64,000 nucleotides of DNA. It comes from Candidatus Zixiibacteriota bacterium (GTDB lineage Bacteria; Zixibacteria; MSB-5A5; GN15; FEB-12). Where the stretch lies: assembly GCA_029860345.1 (NCBI GenBank), contig JAOUBJ010000010.1:113239-177238 (forward strand), in the 5' to 3' direction. Below, piece after piece: positions 43,436 to 51,743 of the stretch; position 1 is the stretch's first letter; each line of letters begins with the position of its first letter. The notes beneath the pieces are model-generated. The model saw only the letters and a list, made by a program, of their open reading frames with translations, had not been told where the DNA came from and searched no databases. The position numbers and the translations under genes were made by a program.

Positions 43436-44251
43436 TTACGGCGTGTCGTCGTCGCTCTTGCCTGCGCCGATGGGTAGAATCACGCTGGCCGAGAATCCGA
43501 AACCGCCGTTCTTGGCTTCAAAGCCCTCAAGGTTGTTGCCTGTCCAAGCTGTTTCGTCCGAACCAAGATCGTTGAGTTCTTCCTGGGTGACATCATCAAA
43601 GACGTTAGTGAACCCTTTATCATAACGAACATCGACACCGAAAGTCAATTTGCCCACAGGGAAAGCGACACCGGCTCCGATTACGCCTGAGATTTCCCAC
43701 TTCTTAGCGTTGATGATGTCGAAATCGCCGTCCCAGCCGGCACCCCAGCCGGAGGCTTTGTCCTTGGCTGATAAATTGATGGCCAGCGACGGTCCCAGCA
43801 TTATGCTCGGCTTGATCTTCCCTTCCAGCGGGAAGACGTACTTGACCAGCACCGGAATCTGAATGTATGACAGCGTGACTTCATCGGACGGTCCGTCCGC
43901 GTCCACGGCGGATATCTTGCCCAACCTTGTGAATTCCCCGGCGTCATAGGTGTGAGTTTTCTTCATCCCTTTTTGGATGTACTTTATTTCCGGCTGGACA
44001 AAGAGATTATTGGCAAAAGGGTATTCAAAAAAGGCGCCGAGCGACAGACCAGTCCTTCTCTTGACATCGATCCCCTGCTCGGTGGTTCCGTCGCCGGTCA
44101 TAGTGGACCACATGCCGCCGACCATGACGCCAAAATAGGCGTTCAGGCAAGAAATGTTGGTCCCCGGAACCATACAACCGCCCGCCTGGCCAAAAGCGGA
44201 GCCCGCCATACACAACAGCAGAATCGTTAGGCCAATAATGAACTTTTTCAT
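43436..44251 (-). CDS. Outer-membrane beta-barrel protein, PorT-like
   Basis: This 271-residue exported protein has GGAGG 8 nt before ATG 44251 and a signal peptide to about residue 22 (IIGLTILLLCMAGSAFG). Alternating strands FGVMVGGMWSTM, GLSLGAFFEYPFANNLFVQPEIKYIQKG, VTLSYIQIPVLVKYVFP, IKPSIMLGPSLAINLS and ISGVIGAGVAFPVGKLTFGVDVRYDKG are the signature of the outer-membrane beta-barrel family 2 (PorT/OmpX-like eight-stranded barrels) of FCB bacteria. Two Cys near the N-terminus (CMVPGTNISC) may form a disulfide. The function is unknown. Confidence 0.85.
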   Translation of the reverse strand: MKKFIIGLTILLLCMAGSAFGQAGGCMVPGTNISCLNAYFGVMVGGMWSTMTGDGTTEQGIDVKRRTGLSLGAFFEYPFANNLFVQPEIKYIQKGMKKTHTYDAGEFTRLGKISAVDADGPSDEVTLSYIQIPVLVKYVFPLEGKIKPSIMLGPSLAINLSAKDKASGWGAGWDGDFDIINAKKWEISGVIGAGVAFPVGKLTFGVDVRYDKGFTNVFDDVTQEELNDLGSDETAWTGNNLEGFEAKNGGFGFSASVILPIGAGKSDDDTP

Positions 44252-44978
44252 CCCATAACCTCCGTGGTTTTTTGGATGGGTAATCCTTGTTTTTCTAACA
44301 AATTTCCAATTCAATTGTCTGTGTTGAGCGAATCTAAAGCTTTTGAGGTTAGCCTGTAAAGCAAAAAAACCGGAGTCGGTCAATTCTACAGGCCTGTCGT
44401 AGTTGATCATGATCTGCCTATTAGAATGGTCTGATTTGGTGCTGTCAGGCGATTCGCCTGACAGCTAGTGGCCTTTTAGGCAGGCGTCGGGCGGGGTCGC
44501 CCAACGCCACTTGAATTCCGTGGTGCACGAGGAGGTACACCATTCGCCAAGTGAGAAGAAGAGTGGTCGGGTGGCCGACTCAAACCTTCAGGTTCTGTCA
44601 TAGTGTGGTCTCGCAGGGTCCTGATCACGACGAAGTCGGGGTTGTGACCCTGCGATTTCCCTAAGCCGTTCTGTAAACTCAGCCCTTGAAACCTCCGGTT
44701 CACACACTCGCCTTCGGCGAACGCAGGAACCTGCCACTGCGACACAGCCTCTCTGTTTGGGGAGGATGACTGAAAGCGTCCCCCAAACCGAGCCTGAAAG
44801 TGCCACCCAGTCGCAACTATGTTTGCTCCCTTTTCAACGCCGCCCGAATTGGTTGAATTCAACACTTGAATGCGCGGGAACTTATGCCGAAATTGGCGGT
44901 AGGAAGACTGTTTGCCGGGACAACCAAGGTTGTCTTAATAGTCCGGCGTTGACAAACCACATGCCCGAGAGGTTATCG
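44252..44978. repeat. Long intergenic region with interspersed repeat and MITE-like element
   Basis: This 727-nt divergent gap contains the interspersed repeat that is found in frame inside the glycosyltransferase at 18 kb (here 44438-44527), then a MITE-like copy (44590-44750). The final 220 nt must hold the promoter of the protease gene, not clearly recognised. No gene is accepted. Confidence 0.65.
44590..44750 (+). mobile_element. MITE-like element, 161 bp
   Basis: It is bounded by AGGTTCTGTC and GACACAGCCT. It belongs to the 171-bp family (same orientation as 24893-25063, opposite to 16941-17111) and shares the GCAGGGTCCTGATC...TTGTGACCCTGC palindrome and CTCGCC-TTCGGCGAACGCAGGAACC. Confidence 0.6.
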
Positions 44979-46574
44979 GTGAAACGATTTTTGGTAATTC
45001 TGCTCTGCATCGTATCAGCAGCAATCACAGCCCGAGCTATCGATCTCGACTCGTTGTTTGTCAAATCGGTCGGAGGGCCCGAGGCTGTTGACAGCTTGAA
45101 ACGTCTGACATCGTATCGGGCTGAGGGTGACATGGATATGATGGGCATGAAAGGCACGTTTGTAGAGTATTACGTGCCGCCGGACAGATTCTATTCGAAG
45201 ATTCAGGTAGGCGCCATGAAAATGGTGCAGGCGTATGACGGCCACACCGCCTGGCAGATTGACATGAACGGACAAACTTCCGAGCTGCAAGGATTCGAAC
45301 GGGACGCCGTGCTTAAGGGTCTTTATTTCAACTCTCATTCGTATCTGTTCAACGACCGTTTCGATGGGTCCTATGAATACAACGGAGAGATCATCAGGGA
45401 CGGCGTTCGCTATCACGAAGTGGCTTTCAGCCCGCTAAACAAAGATACCGTCACCGCCTACTTTGAATTCGATTCCGGCTTACTGTCTGAGTCTATCGGA
45501 TTTATCGACGAGTTGGCCATGCACACATATTACCGCAATGTTTCGAAAATCGGTGGCATCCTATGGCCTACCGAAGTCGATGTAATCGCCCAGGGTGCAC
45601 CGGTGTCGATGAAAGCCACTTACGAGACTATCACCCTCAACGAACCGGTCGACCGATCCATCTTCAGGATTCCGACCGACAACACAAGGGACTTTGGGTT
45701 TCCCGGTGACGTTGATTCACTGGTGGTGCCTTTTAGATACCAAGCAGGACATGTCAAGTTACCGGTGTTGGTGAACGGCTCCACCAAAGTCTGGATGATT
45801 CTCGATTCCGGCGCATCGGCCAACATTTTCAACAAGTCGGTGGCCACTCAACTCGGCCTGGAGCATGTAGGTAAGATTGCGGCCAAGGGAATCAGCGCTT
45901 ACGAGGAAGTGGATATGGTGCGAGTGGATTCGATACAGATTGGTGGTCTTAGCTTGCGCGACCAGGTAGCCGGCTCGTTGGACCTTTCGGTGCTTTCCTC
46001 AGTTGGCCCCGACGGCGCCCCCTTCGGTGGCGTGTTGGGATACGACTTTCTGTCACGCTTTCCGGTATTGATCAACTATCGGGACTCTACATTGACCGTT
46101 TACAATCCCGAAACCTTCAATCCGGAAGACAGCGGAACAAGCGTGACTTTCCATCTGACCATGAAAGTCCCAACCGTGCGGGCAGAGCTAAACGGTCTAG
46201 CCGGTGATTTCATCGTCGATTTGGGTAACGCCTTCGGTTTGGTCATCCACGACCGGTTTGCCGAAACACACCACCTCGACAGCTTGCTGGATCACATTGA
46301 GCCTATCCCGCACGGGATCGGGGGGGTCGGCGGCTCTATCTCCGGACGAACAGCCTTTGCCGCCTCGTTTAAGGTGGGCGATGTTTTGCTTCAGTCGTTA
46401 AAAGTAATCATCCCGGAATCAGGCGGCGGATTAGCCGGCTCGGAGCAGTTGGCCGGTAACATCGGCAACCTGGTCCTGGAAAACTTCAAAATCCTTCTTG
46501 ACTACCAGAACAGTAGCATCATTTTCTATGATGCTGATAGGCCAAGTATGAAAGTGAAATCCGACGATAGCTGA
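44979..46574 (+). CDS. Exported retropepsin-like aspartyl protease family protein
   Basis: This is a 531-residue protein. The GTG start at 44979 has GAGAGG 7 nt upstream (ATG 44961 would overlap that site). A signal peptide spans 1-18. The N-terminal half (to about 240) is a beta-rich LolA/DUF4292-like lipoprotein-carrier type domain (GDMDMMGMKGTFVEYYVPPDRFYSKIQVG...). The C-terminal half has two retropepsin-like lobes, with Asp276 in MILDSGASANIF (DSGA motif) and Asp414 in FIVDLGNAFGL, where DLG replaces D-T/S-G. Both aspartates are present in one chain, so a pepsin-like pair is possible. The following outer-membrane protein gene starts 40 nt downstream. Confidence 0.8.
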   Translation: MKRFLVILLCIVSAAITARAIDLDSLFVKSVGGPEAVDSLKRLTSYRAEGDMDMMGMKGTFVEYYVPPDRFYSKIQVGAMKMVQAYDGHTAWQIDMNGQTSELQGFERDAVLKGLYFNSHSYLFNDRFDGSYEYNGEIIRDGVRYHEVAFSPLNKDTVTAYFEFDSGLLSESIGFIDELAMHTYYRNVSKIGGILWPTEVDVIAQGAPVSMKATYETITLNEPVDRSIFRIPTDNTRDFGFPGDVDSLVVPFRYQAGHVKLPVLVNGSTKVWMILDSGASANIFNKSVATQLGLEHVGKIAAKGISAYEEVDMVRVDSIQIGGLSLRDQVAGSLDLSVLSSVGPDGAPFGGVLGYDFLSRFPVLINYRDSTLTVYNPETFNPEDSGTSVTFHLTMKVPTVRAELNGLAGDFIVDLGNAFGLVIHDRFAETHHLDSLLDHIEPIPHGIGGVGGSISGRTAFAASFKVGDVLLQSLKVIIPESGGGLAGSEQLAGNIGNLVLENFKILLDYQNSSIIFYDADRPSMKVKSDDS

Positions 46575-46614
46575 GGCGTCCGATCTCAAAGCTGAGTCAC
46601 AAACCGGAAGTAGT

Positions 46615-47343
46615 ATGAGAATGATCTTGTTGAAGTCGTCAAAACTCCTGGTAATCGGAGTTGCCCTCCTGATAATTGCAGCCGGCCAGGTTCTTGCAAC
46701 CGATAAAGAATCCCCTCAACCCGATCTTTTTCAGACCAGGCACCAGGCCGGTATCCGCATCGGTGTGTGGAGCAATCAGGGCGATCTCCCCCCGTCGGCG
46801 GGAGATATTGTGGACGGTGATCCGCCGGTGATTACCGGCTCCTTCAAGACCAATATTCACTCCTCTTCGGCCTATGTCGAAGCTTACTTCGGCTACCGTC
46901 TTAGTTCGCGGCTGATCGGCGAGGTGTCGCTCGGCTCGGTCAATCGCGGCAGTGTGACGCTTTCGGATGCAGCCGGCGCCTCCGATGTCGGCAATCTGAT
47001 AATCTACCCCATCCTGGTGCAGCTTAAACTATACACTCCCACACTCCCCGGCACCCGTCTGTATCCGTATCTCATGGCCGGAGGTGGTCTCCATTATGGC
47101 CGACGCAATGTTCAGTTTACCAACTCGCAGATTTCCTACGCCAACTGGCAGGAAGAGACCGCCACCGACTTCAATTATGTCCTTGGCGGTGGATTTGACT
47201 GGCCTATAGCCGGCAGTGTTGGTCTTGATTTCACAGTCAAATATATGCCCATAAATATGTCGTTGGTGGTCATTGATGAGTACGATGCGCTTGCGTTTAC
47301 GGTTGGCGTCAAATATCTTTACAGCCCGAAGAATGGAAACTGA
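46615..47343 (+). CDS. Outer-membrane beta-barrel protein, OmpW-like
   Basis: This 242-residue exported protein has GGAAGTAGT before its ATG and a signal peptide to about residue 28. Strands QAGIRIGVWSNQGD, SSSAYVEAYFGYRLSSRLIGEVSLGSVNRG, IIYPILVQLKLYTPTLPGTRLYPYLMAGGGLHYG and VGLDFTVKYMPINMSL...LAFTVGVKYLYSP are those of a small eight-stranded barrel. The Y-PYLMAGGG-Y segment is typical of OmpW/outer-membrane beta-barrel domains. It sits 20 nt before gap on the same strand, but co-regulation with glycolysis would be surprising. Confidence 0.8.
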   Translation: MRMILLKSSKLLVIGVALLIIAAGQVLATDKESPQPDLFQTRHQAGIRIGVWSNQGDLPPSAGDIVDGDPPVITGSFKTNIHSSSAYVEAYFGYRLSSRLIGEVSLGSVNRGSVTLSDAAGASDVGNLIIYPILVQLKLYTPTLPGTRLYPYLMAGGGLHYGRRNVQFTNSQISYANWQEETATDFNYVLGGGFDWPIAGSVGLDFTVKYMPINMSLVVIDEYDALAFTVGVKYLYSPKNGN

Positions 47344-47363
47344 TTGGTTAATTGGAGGACCAG

Positions 47364-48350
47364 ATGAAAGTAGGAATCAACGGATTTGGTAGGATCGGGC
47401 GACTTGTATTCCGAGCGGCCCAAGAGAGCGACATTGAATTCGTAGGCATCAACGATATCACCGACGCCAAGACATTGGCCCATCTTCTGAAGTATGACTC
47501 GGTGCACGGCAAGTACCCGGGCCAGGTATCTTCAGGCGACGACCATCTGATGGTCGACGGAAAAAAGATACCTATCTCCGCCGAACGTGATCCGGCCAAC
47601 CTGCCGTGGGCGAAGCTGGGCGCGGAAGTCATCCTGGAATGCACCGGACTGTTCCGCACCAAAGAGACTGCATCCAAGCATCTGGCCGCCGGAGCCAGGA
47701 AGGTTGTTATCTCGGCACCGGCCAAAGGGCACGACGGCACCTTCATCCCCGGAATCAACTGCCGGGGATACGACAAGGACAAGCACCATATTATTTCGAT
47801 CGGGTCATGCACGACCAACTGTCTGGCTCCGATGGTTAAAGTGCTGATGGAAAACTTCGGCATCGTCAAAGGCTTCATGACGACAATCCACGGCTACACG
47901 ATGGACCAGCGGACACTCGATGCGCCTCACAGTGATCTGCGTCGTGCGCGCGCTGCCGCCCTGTCAATGATTCCCACATCCACCGGGGCGGCCAAGGCGA
48001 TTGCCGAGGTTATTCCCGAGATGAAAGGGAAGATGGATGGTTGCGCCATTCGTGTTCCCACGCCGGACGGTTCCATGGTCGACCTGGCCGTGATTCTCGA
48101 AAAAGAAACGACCGCCGACGAGATCAACGCGGCCATGAAAAAAGCATCAGCCGACAAATGGCTGTCGAATGCGTTGGAATACTGCGAGGACCCTATTGTT
48201 TCCATCGATATCATCGGCAACCCGCACGGTTCGGTGTTCGACTCCGGCATGACCATGGCGCAGGGTAACTTTGCCAAACTGTTTAGCTGGTACGACAACG
48301 AATGGGGCTTCTGCAACCGCATGATCGACATGATGAAGATCATGTTGTAG
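47364..48350 (+). CDS. gap: Glyceraldehyde-3-phosphate dehydrogenase
   Basis: This is a 328-residue cytosolic NAD-dependent enzyme. TTGGAGGACCAG precedes ATG 47364. The NAD site is [17 protein letters not shown] (residues 2-18). Catalytic Cys149 lies in [13 protein letters not shown], where the usual SNASCTTN has IG in place of [39 protein letters not shown] carries the catalytic His and phosphate sites. [13 protein letters not shown] is the typical C-terminus. It is first in the run gap-pgk-tpiA-secG. Confidence 0.98.
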   Translation: MKVGINGFGRIGRLVFRAAQESDIEFVGINDITDAKTLAHLLKYDSVHGKYPGQVSSGDDHLMVDGKKIPISAERDPANLPWAKLGAEVILECTGLFRTKETASKHLAAGARKVVISAPAKGHDGTFIPGINCRGYDKDKHHIISIGSCTTNCLAPMVKVLMENFGIVKGFMTTIHGYTMDQRTLDAPHSDLRRARAAALSMIPTSTGAAKAIAEVIPEMKGKMDGCAIRVPTPDGSMVDLAVILEKETTADEINAAMKKASADKWLSNALEYCEDPIVSIDIIGNPHGSVFDSGMTMAQGNFAKLFSWYDNEWGFCNRMIDMMKIML

Positions 48351-48375
48351 CAGGGCGAACCATAAGGACGAATTA

Positions 48376-49590
48376 ATGAACAAAGTCACCGTAGCCGACA
48401 TCAACTTCCGAGATCGCAGGGTTTTGGTGCGGGTCGATTTCAATGTGCCGCTGGATAACCAACAGCACATTACAGACGACCGTCGTATTCGGTCTGCTCT
48501 TCCAACGATCCAAAAGATAATTGACGATGGCGGTGTTGTCATCGCCTGTTCACATCTTGGCCGCCCCAAGGGGAAATTCGTTGCCGAGATGTCCTTGCGC
48601 CCGGCGGCGGTGCGGCTGAGTGAACTATTGGGCCAGGATGTTCAGTTTGCCGAGGACTGTATAGGACCGGAAGCATCCAACCTGATAGATAATCTGAAGA
48701 GCGGTGACTGCGTTCTTTTGGAGAATCTCAGATTCCACGGCGAAGAGACAGCCAACGATCCGGAGTTTGCTCAGAAACTCGCCGCTCTGGCCGATATCTT
48801 TGTCAACGATGCTTTCGGATCAGCTCATCGCGCCCATGCCTCGACCGAAGGCGTTACTCATCACTTCAACCAATCGGTGGCCGGGTTCCTGATGGAAAAA
48901 GAACTCGAATACTTGGGCCGCGCGTTGTCCGAACCAAAACGTCCCTTTGTGGCGGTGCTGGGTGGCGCTAAGATATCGGGCAAGATCGATGTGATTCGAA
49001 GCTTGATGGACAAAGTCGATAAACTCGTTATCGGCGGCGGTATGGTCTTCACATTCGCCAAAGCGATGGGCTATGAGATCGGCCGGTCGCTGCTTGAGAA
49101 AGACAAAGTTGAATTGGCTCGGGAGTTGATGGCTATGGTCAAGAACTCACGCGCCGAACTGATCTTCCCTGTGGATGCTGTGGTTGCCTCGGAGATTACC
49201 GACACGGCTGAGACGCAGATTGTAGATGTAGACAAAATACCGGACGGCATGATGGGGCTGGATATCGGTCCGGCCACGATTAAACAGTTCAGTGACAGCC
49301 TGTCCGGCGCCGGGACGGTGGTGTGGAACGGCCCGATGGGTGTGTTCGAGACCGAGCCTTTTGCCCATGGCACTTTCGCCATCGCCCGCCTACTGGCCCA
49401 GATGACCGAGTCCGGCGCAATCACGATTGTAGGTGGCGGTGACTCGGCAGCGGCCATTTCCAGAATCGGCCTGGATGATAAACTGAGCCACATCTCCACC
49501 GGCGGCGGGGCTTCACTTGAGTTTCTTGAAGGTAAGAAGCTGCCGGGTGTCGAATCGCTCACCGACCAATCACAGGTCAAGGCCCTCTGA
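48376..49590 (+). CDS. pgk: Phosphoglycerate kinase
   Basis: This is a 404-residue two-domain cytosolic kinase interconverting 1,3-bisphosphoglycerate + ADP and 3-phosphoglycerate + ATP. The N-terminal substrate site has [14 protein letters not shown] and [10 protein letters not shown]. The hinge and nucleotide domain have [17 protein letters not shown] and [15 protein letters not shown], with [10 protein letters not shown] and [13 protein letters not shown] (the family's GGGDTVAA loop with Ser-Ala). AAGGA precedes the ATG. Its stop lies 1 nt before the tpiA start. Confidence 0.98.
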   Translation: MNKVTVADINFRDRRVLVRVDFNVPLDNQQHITDDRRIRSALPTIQKIIDDGGVVIACSHLGRPKGKFVAEMSLRPAAVRLSELLGQDVQFAEDCIGPEASNLIDNLKSGDCVLLENLRFHGEETANDPEFAQKLAALADIFVNDAFGSAHRAHASTEGVTHHFNQSVAGFLMEKELEYLGRALSEPKRPFVAVLGGAKISGKIDVIRSLMDKVDKLVIGGGMVFTFAKAMGYEIGRSLLEKDKVELARELMAMVKNSRAELIFPVDAVVASEITDTAETQIVDVDKIPDGMMGLDIGPATIKQFSDSLSGAGTVVWNGPMGVFETEPFAHGTFAIARLLAQMTESGAITIVGGGDSAAAISRIGLDDKLSHISTGGGASLEFLEGKKLPGVESLTDQSQVKAL

Positions 49591-49591
49591 T

Positions 49592-50341
49592 ATGCGGTCG
49601 ACCATCATTGCCGGCAACTGGAAAATGAACGGCACGGCAGCCGAGACAGAGGAGCTTATCAAAGGACTGCTGAGCGGCAGCTCCTCAGACAACGGCGCAA
49701 CCATGATCGTTTGTCCGGCCTACCCGTTTTTGGCTCAGGCGGCCCAACTGCTTGCCGGGTCTCATGTTGCACTGGGCGCTCAGGATATGTCGCAACATGA
49801 GAAGGGTGCATACACCGGAGAGGTCTCCTCTGAGATGCTCTTGACAGTTGGGGTCCGGTATGTTATACTTGGCCACTCCGAACGGCGGCAGTACCATGCT
49901 GAGTCCGATCAGTTGGTCAACGCCAAGGCCAAAGCGGCGTTCTCAGCCGGCCTTATCCCGATCATCTGCATCGGCGAAACATTGACCGAGAGAGAAGCCG
50001 ACCGGACGGAGGAGGTCATAGCTGGTCAGTTGGACGGCTCTCTTGAGGGCCTGACGGCGGATCAACTAAAGAAGTCGATACTGGCCTACGAGCCGGTATG
50101 GGCGATTGGCACCGGTAAGACGGCGACACCGGAAATGGCCCAGGCGGTGCATAGTTTTCTCAGAGTCAGATTGGCTCGAAACGACGAAGATGCTGCATCG
50201 GTGGTGCCGATACTGTATGGTGGGTCGGTCAAACCGGGTAATGCCAAAGACCTTTTGAGTCAGCCGGATATCGACGGCGCCTTAGTGGGCGGCGCATCTC
50301 TAAAGGCTGATGATTTTTGTGGAATTGTAAATGCTGTTTGA
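49592..50341 (+). CDS. tpiA: Triosephosphate isomerase
   Basis: This is a 249-residue TIM barrel interconverting dihydroxyacetone phosphate and glyceraldehyde 3-phosphate. Lys11 (GNWKMNG), His95 (GHSERRQYH) and Glu167 (AYEPVWAIGTGK, loop 6) are the catalytic residues, and the phosphate-binding loops YGGSVKPGNAKDLL and DGALVGGASLK are intact. The ATG follows the pgk TGA by one base, so translation is coupled; no separate ribosome-binding site is needed. Confidence 0.98.
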   Translation: MRSTIIAGNWKMNGTAAETEELIKGLLSGSSSDNGATMIVCPAYPFLAQAAQLLAGSHVALGAQDMSQHEKGAYTGEVSSEMLLTVGVRYVILGHSERRQYHAESDQLVNAKAKAAFSAGLIPIICIGETLTEREADRTEEVIAGQLDGSLEGLTADQLKKSILAYEPVWAIGTGKTATPEMAQAVHSFLRVRLARNDEDAASVVPILYGGSVKPGNAKDLLSQPDIDGALVGGASLKADDFCGIVNAV

Positions 50342-50355
50342 CTGGAGGTAAGCGT

Positions 50356-50790
50356 TTGTTTGTTGGTTTGGTAGTTTTTCATGTTATGGTTTGCATCTCG
50401 TTAGTGTTGGTAGTGTTGTTGCAGGCCAGTAAAGGCGAAGGCTTGGCCGGTTCAGCTTTTGGTGGCGGCGGTTTGAGTGGCGCCGTATTCGGGGGACGAG
50501 GCGCCGCTTCGTTTTTGTCGAAAGCCACATCTTATCTGGCTGTGCTGTTTATGTTAAACTGTGGAGCGCTGGCTTTTATGTCGGCATCCTCGCGGCAGGT
50601 CGGTACTACCGGCGCTCAACCGGGTGATGCAACGTCGGTTGTCACTCAACAGGCGCAGGCAGACCGCGAACGAGCCCTCCAGGAGCAACAACAGCAGCAG
50701 CTTTTGAACGACTCGACGGCACCAGGGGTGCAGGTGACACCGACTGATCAGCCTCCGCAGACAACCCCGACCGACCCGGGTGGCCAGTAG
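50356..50790 (+). CDS. secG: Preprotein translocase subunit SecG
   Basis: This is a 144-residue inner-membrane Sec translocon subunit. A TTG start at 50356 has GGAGG 8 nt upstream. Helix 1 (about 2-20) is followed by the conserved loop LLQASKGEGLAGSAFGGGG-SGAVFGGRGAASFLSK, diagnostic for SecG, and helix 2 (about 58-77). The C-terminal 60 residues are Gln/Pro/Thr-rich and low-complexity, longer than in E. coli SecG. It follows tpiA by 14 nt, an arrangement common in bacteria (tpiA-secG-tRNA-Leu). Confidence 0.96.
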   Translation: MFVGLVVFHVMVCISLVLVVLLQASKGEGLAGSAFGGGGLSGAVFGGRGAASFLSKATSYLAVLFMLNCGALAFMSASSRQVGTTGAQPGDATSVVTQQAQADRERALQEQQQQQLLNDSTAPGVQVTPTDQPPQTTPTDPGGQ

Positions 50791-50819
50791 GTCGACACGG
50801 ATTGATTTTGACGGTTAAT

Positions 50820-50901
50820 GCGGAAGTGGTGGAACTGGTAGACACGCTATCTTGAGGGGGTAGTGGCTTCGGTCGTGCGGGTTCAAGTCCCGCCTTCCGC
50901 A
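50820..50901 (+). tRNA. tRNA-Leu (anticodon GAG)
   Basis: The acceptor stem GCGGAAG (50820-50826) pairs with CTTCCGC (50894-50900), with discriminator A 50901. The anticodon stem CTATC/GGTAG encloses the loop TTGAGGG, giving anticodon GAG. A long variable arm (TGGCTTCGGTCG) marks a class II Leu tRNA, and GGTTCAAGTCC is the T arm. CCA is not encoded. It lies 30 nt after secG, the classic neighbour. Confidence 0.97.
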
Positions 50902-50910
50902 TAAATATAG

Positions 50911-50943
50911 ACCCGCGGGTATCCATCGCCCGCGGGTTTTTTT
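50911..50943 (+). terminator. Rho-independent terminator after tRNA-Leu
   Basis: ACCCGCGGG (50911-50919) pairs with CCCGCGGGT (50929-50937), followed by seven T residues. It is a strong intrinsic terminator closing the gap-pgk-tpiA-secG-tRNA unit. Confidence 0.9.
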
Positions 50944-51182
50944 GTCCGTGCGCAGGGCAGGCCCGTCTTCGACACGCCCTACGTTGACTTGTCATTCCGG
51001 CGAAGGCCGGAATCCAGTCTTCGAATTCAGAACTGGATTCCGGGTCAAAGCCCGGAATGACTAAGTGAACGCTCGAAGCGCGAGAATCACGGCTTGACCG
51101 TGTCATGCTGAGCGGAGTCGAAGCATGAACCTACATGGGGAGTCCCTCACGAACTAACCTCCCGGCATGATGCATTCCCCCA
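50944..51182. repeat. Intergenic hairpin repeats
   Basis: A dRS3-like double hairpin (50992-51060; CATTCCGGCGAAGGCCGGAATCC, spacer, GGATTCCGGG...CCCGGAATG) and a 24-nt covarying hairpin (51104-51127, CATGCT/AGCATG). No gene is present. Confidence 0.7.
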
Positions 51183-51211
51183 TTGACAAACTCGCACCCG
51201 TCGATTATTCT
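51183..51211 (+). promoter_or_regulatory. Near-consensus promoter placing +1 on a start codon
   Basis: TTGACA (51183-51188), exactly 17 nt, TATTCT (51206-51211), then six nt and ATG 51218. The geometry predicts a leaderless mRNA. Confidence 0.65.
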
Positions 51212-51217
51212 GTTAAC

Positions 51218-51334
51218 ATGAAACAGGTCGACACTAATCTGAACTGGTACGAACGCTACGGTAGCTTACTGCATTTCTTAGTACCGCTCGGACTGCTGTT
51301 TGCGGTGGGCGCGATAGCTGTCTTCATTCGGTAG
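51218..51334 (+). CDS. Tiny single-helix membrane peptide (38 residues)
   Basis: A 38-codon frame begins at the predicted transcription start of a near-consensus promoter. A polar N-terminus (MKQVDTNLNWYERYG) is followed by one hydrophobic helix (SLLHFLVPLGLLFAVGAIAVFI) and a final Arg. There is no ribosome-binding site, consistent with leaderless translation. An in-frame ATG 16 codons upstream would place the promoter inside the gene and is less likely. The length is below usual gene-calling limits. The function is unknown; small single-helix peptides often tune membrane enzymes. Confidence 0.55.
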   Translation: MKQVDTNLNWYERYGSLLHFLVPLGLLFAVGAIAVFIR

Positions 51335-51642
51335 CTAATCACAACGCCACCCGGTGCATTCTCGGCTCCCACGACATTTTTTCCTGCAATTGCCATTGTC
51401 GAAACCTGCCTTCGGCATCCCTTCGGGCCAGGGGTTTCGACCTACCTCCTTTTCAACTTCGGCGACATTGTTTTTCTGACATGTCCATCACCACCTCATG
51501 CTGAGCGGAGTCGAAGCATGAACTCTCCGGGAGAGAATCACCCTTCGACTCCGCTCAGGGTGAGGTTAGTAAATGCTCGGGGTGAGGTTAGTGAGTGTTC
51601 AGGGTGACACGGTCTAGGCTTGGGCACCCCGACAAAAAGAGA
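51335..51642. repeat. Intergenic hairpin repeats
   Basis: Two neighbouring 24-nt covarying hairpins with different arms (51497-51520 CATGCT/AGCATG; 51539-51562 CACCCT/AGGGTG), followed by short GGTGAGGTTAGT direct repeats (about 51558-51599). No gene is present. Confidence 0.65.
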
Positions 51643-51671
51643 TTGACGCCTCCCTGTTGATATGCTATCCT
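51643..51671 (+). promoter_or_regulatory. Sigma70-type promoter of dockerin-like protein gene
   Basis: TTGACG (51643-51648), 17 nt, TATCCT (51666-51671), about 70 nt before ATG 51744. Confidence 0.6.
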
Positions 51672-51743
51672 TGTTCAGGGCAGGGAAACACGCGCTACGA
51701 TCGAAATTACGAGATCAATACTTTCTGCGCGGAGAATGTCATC

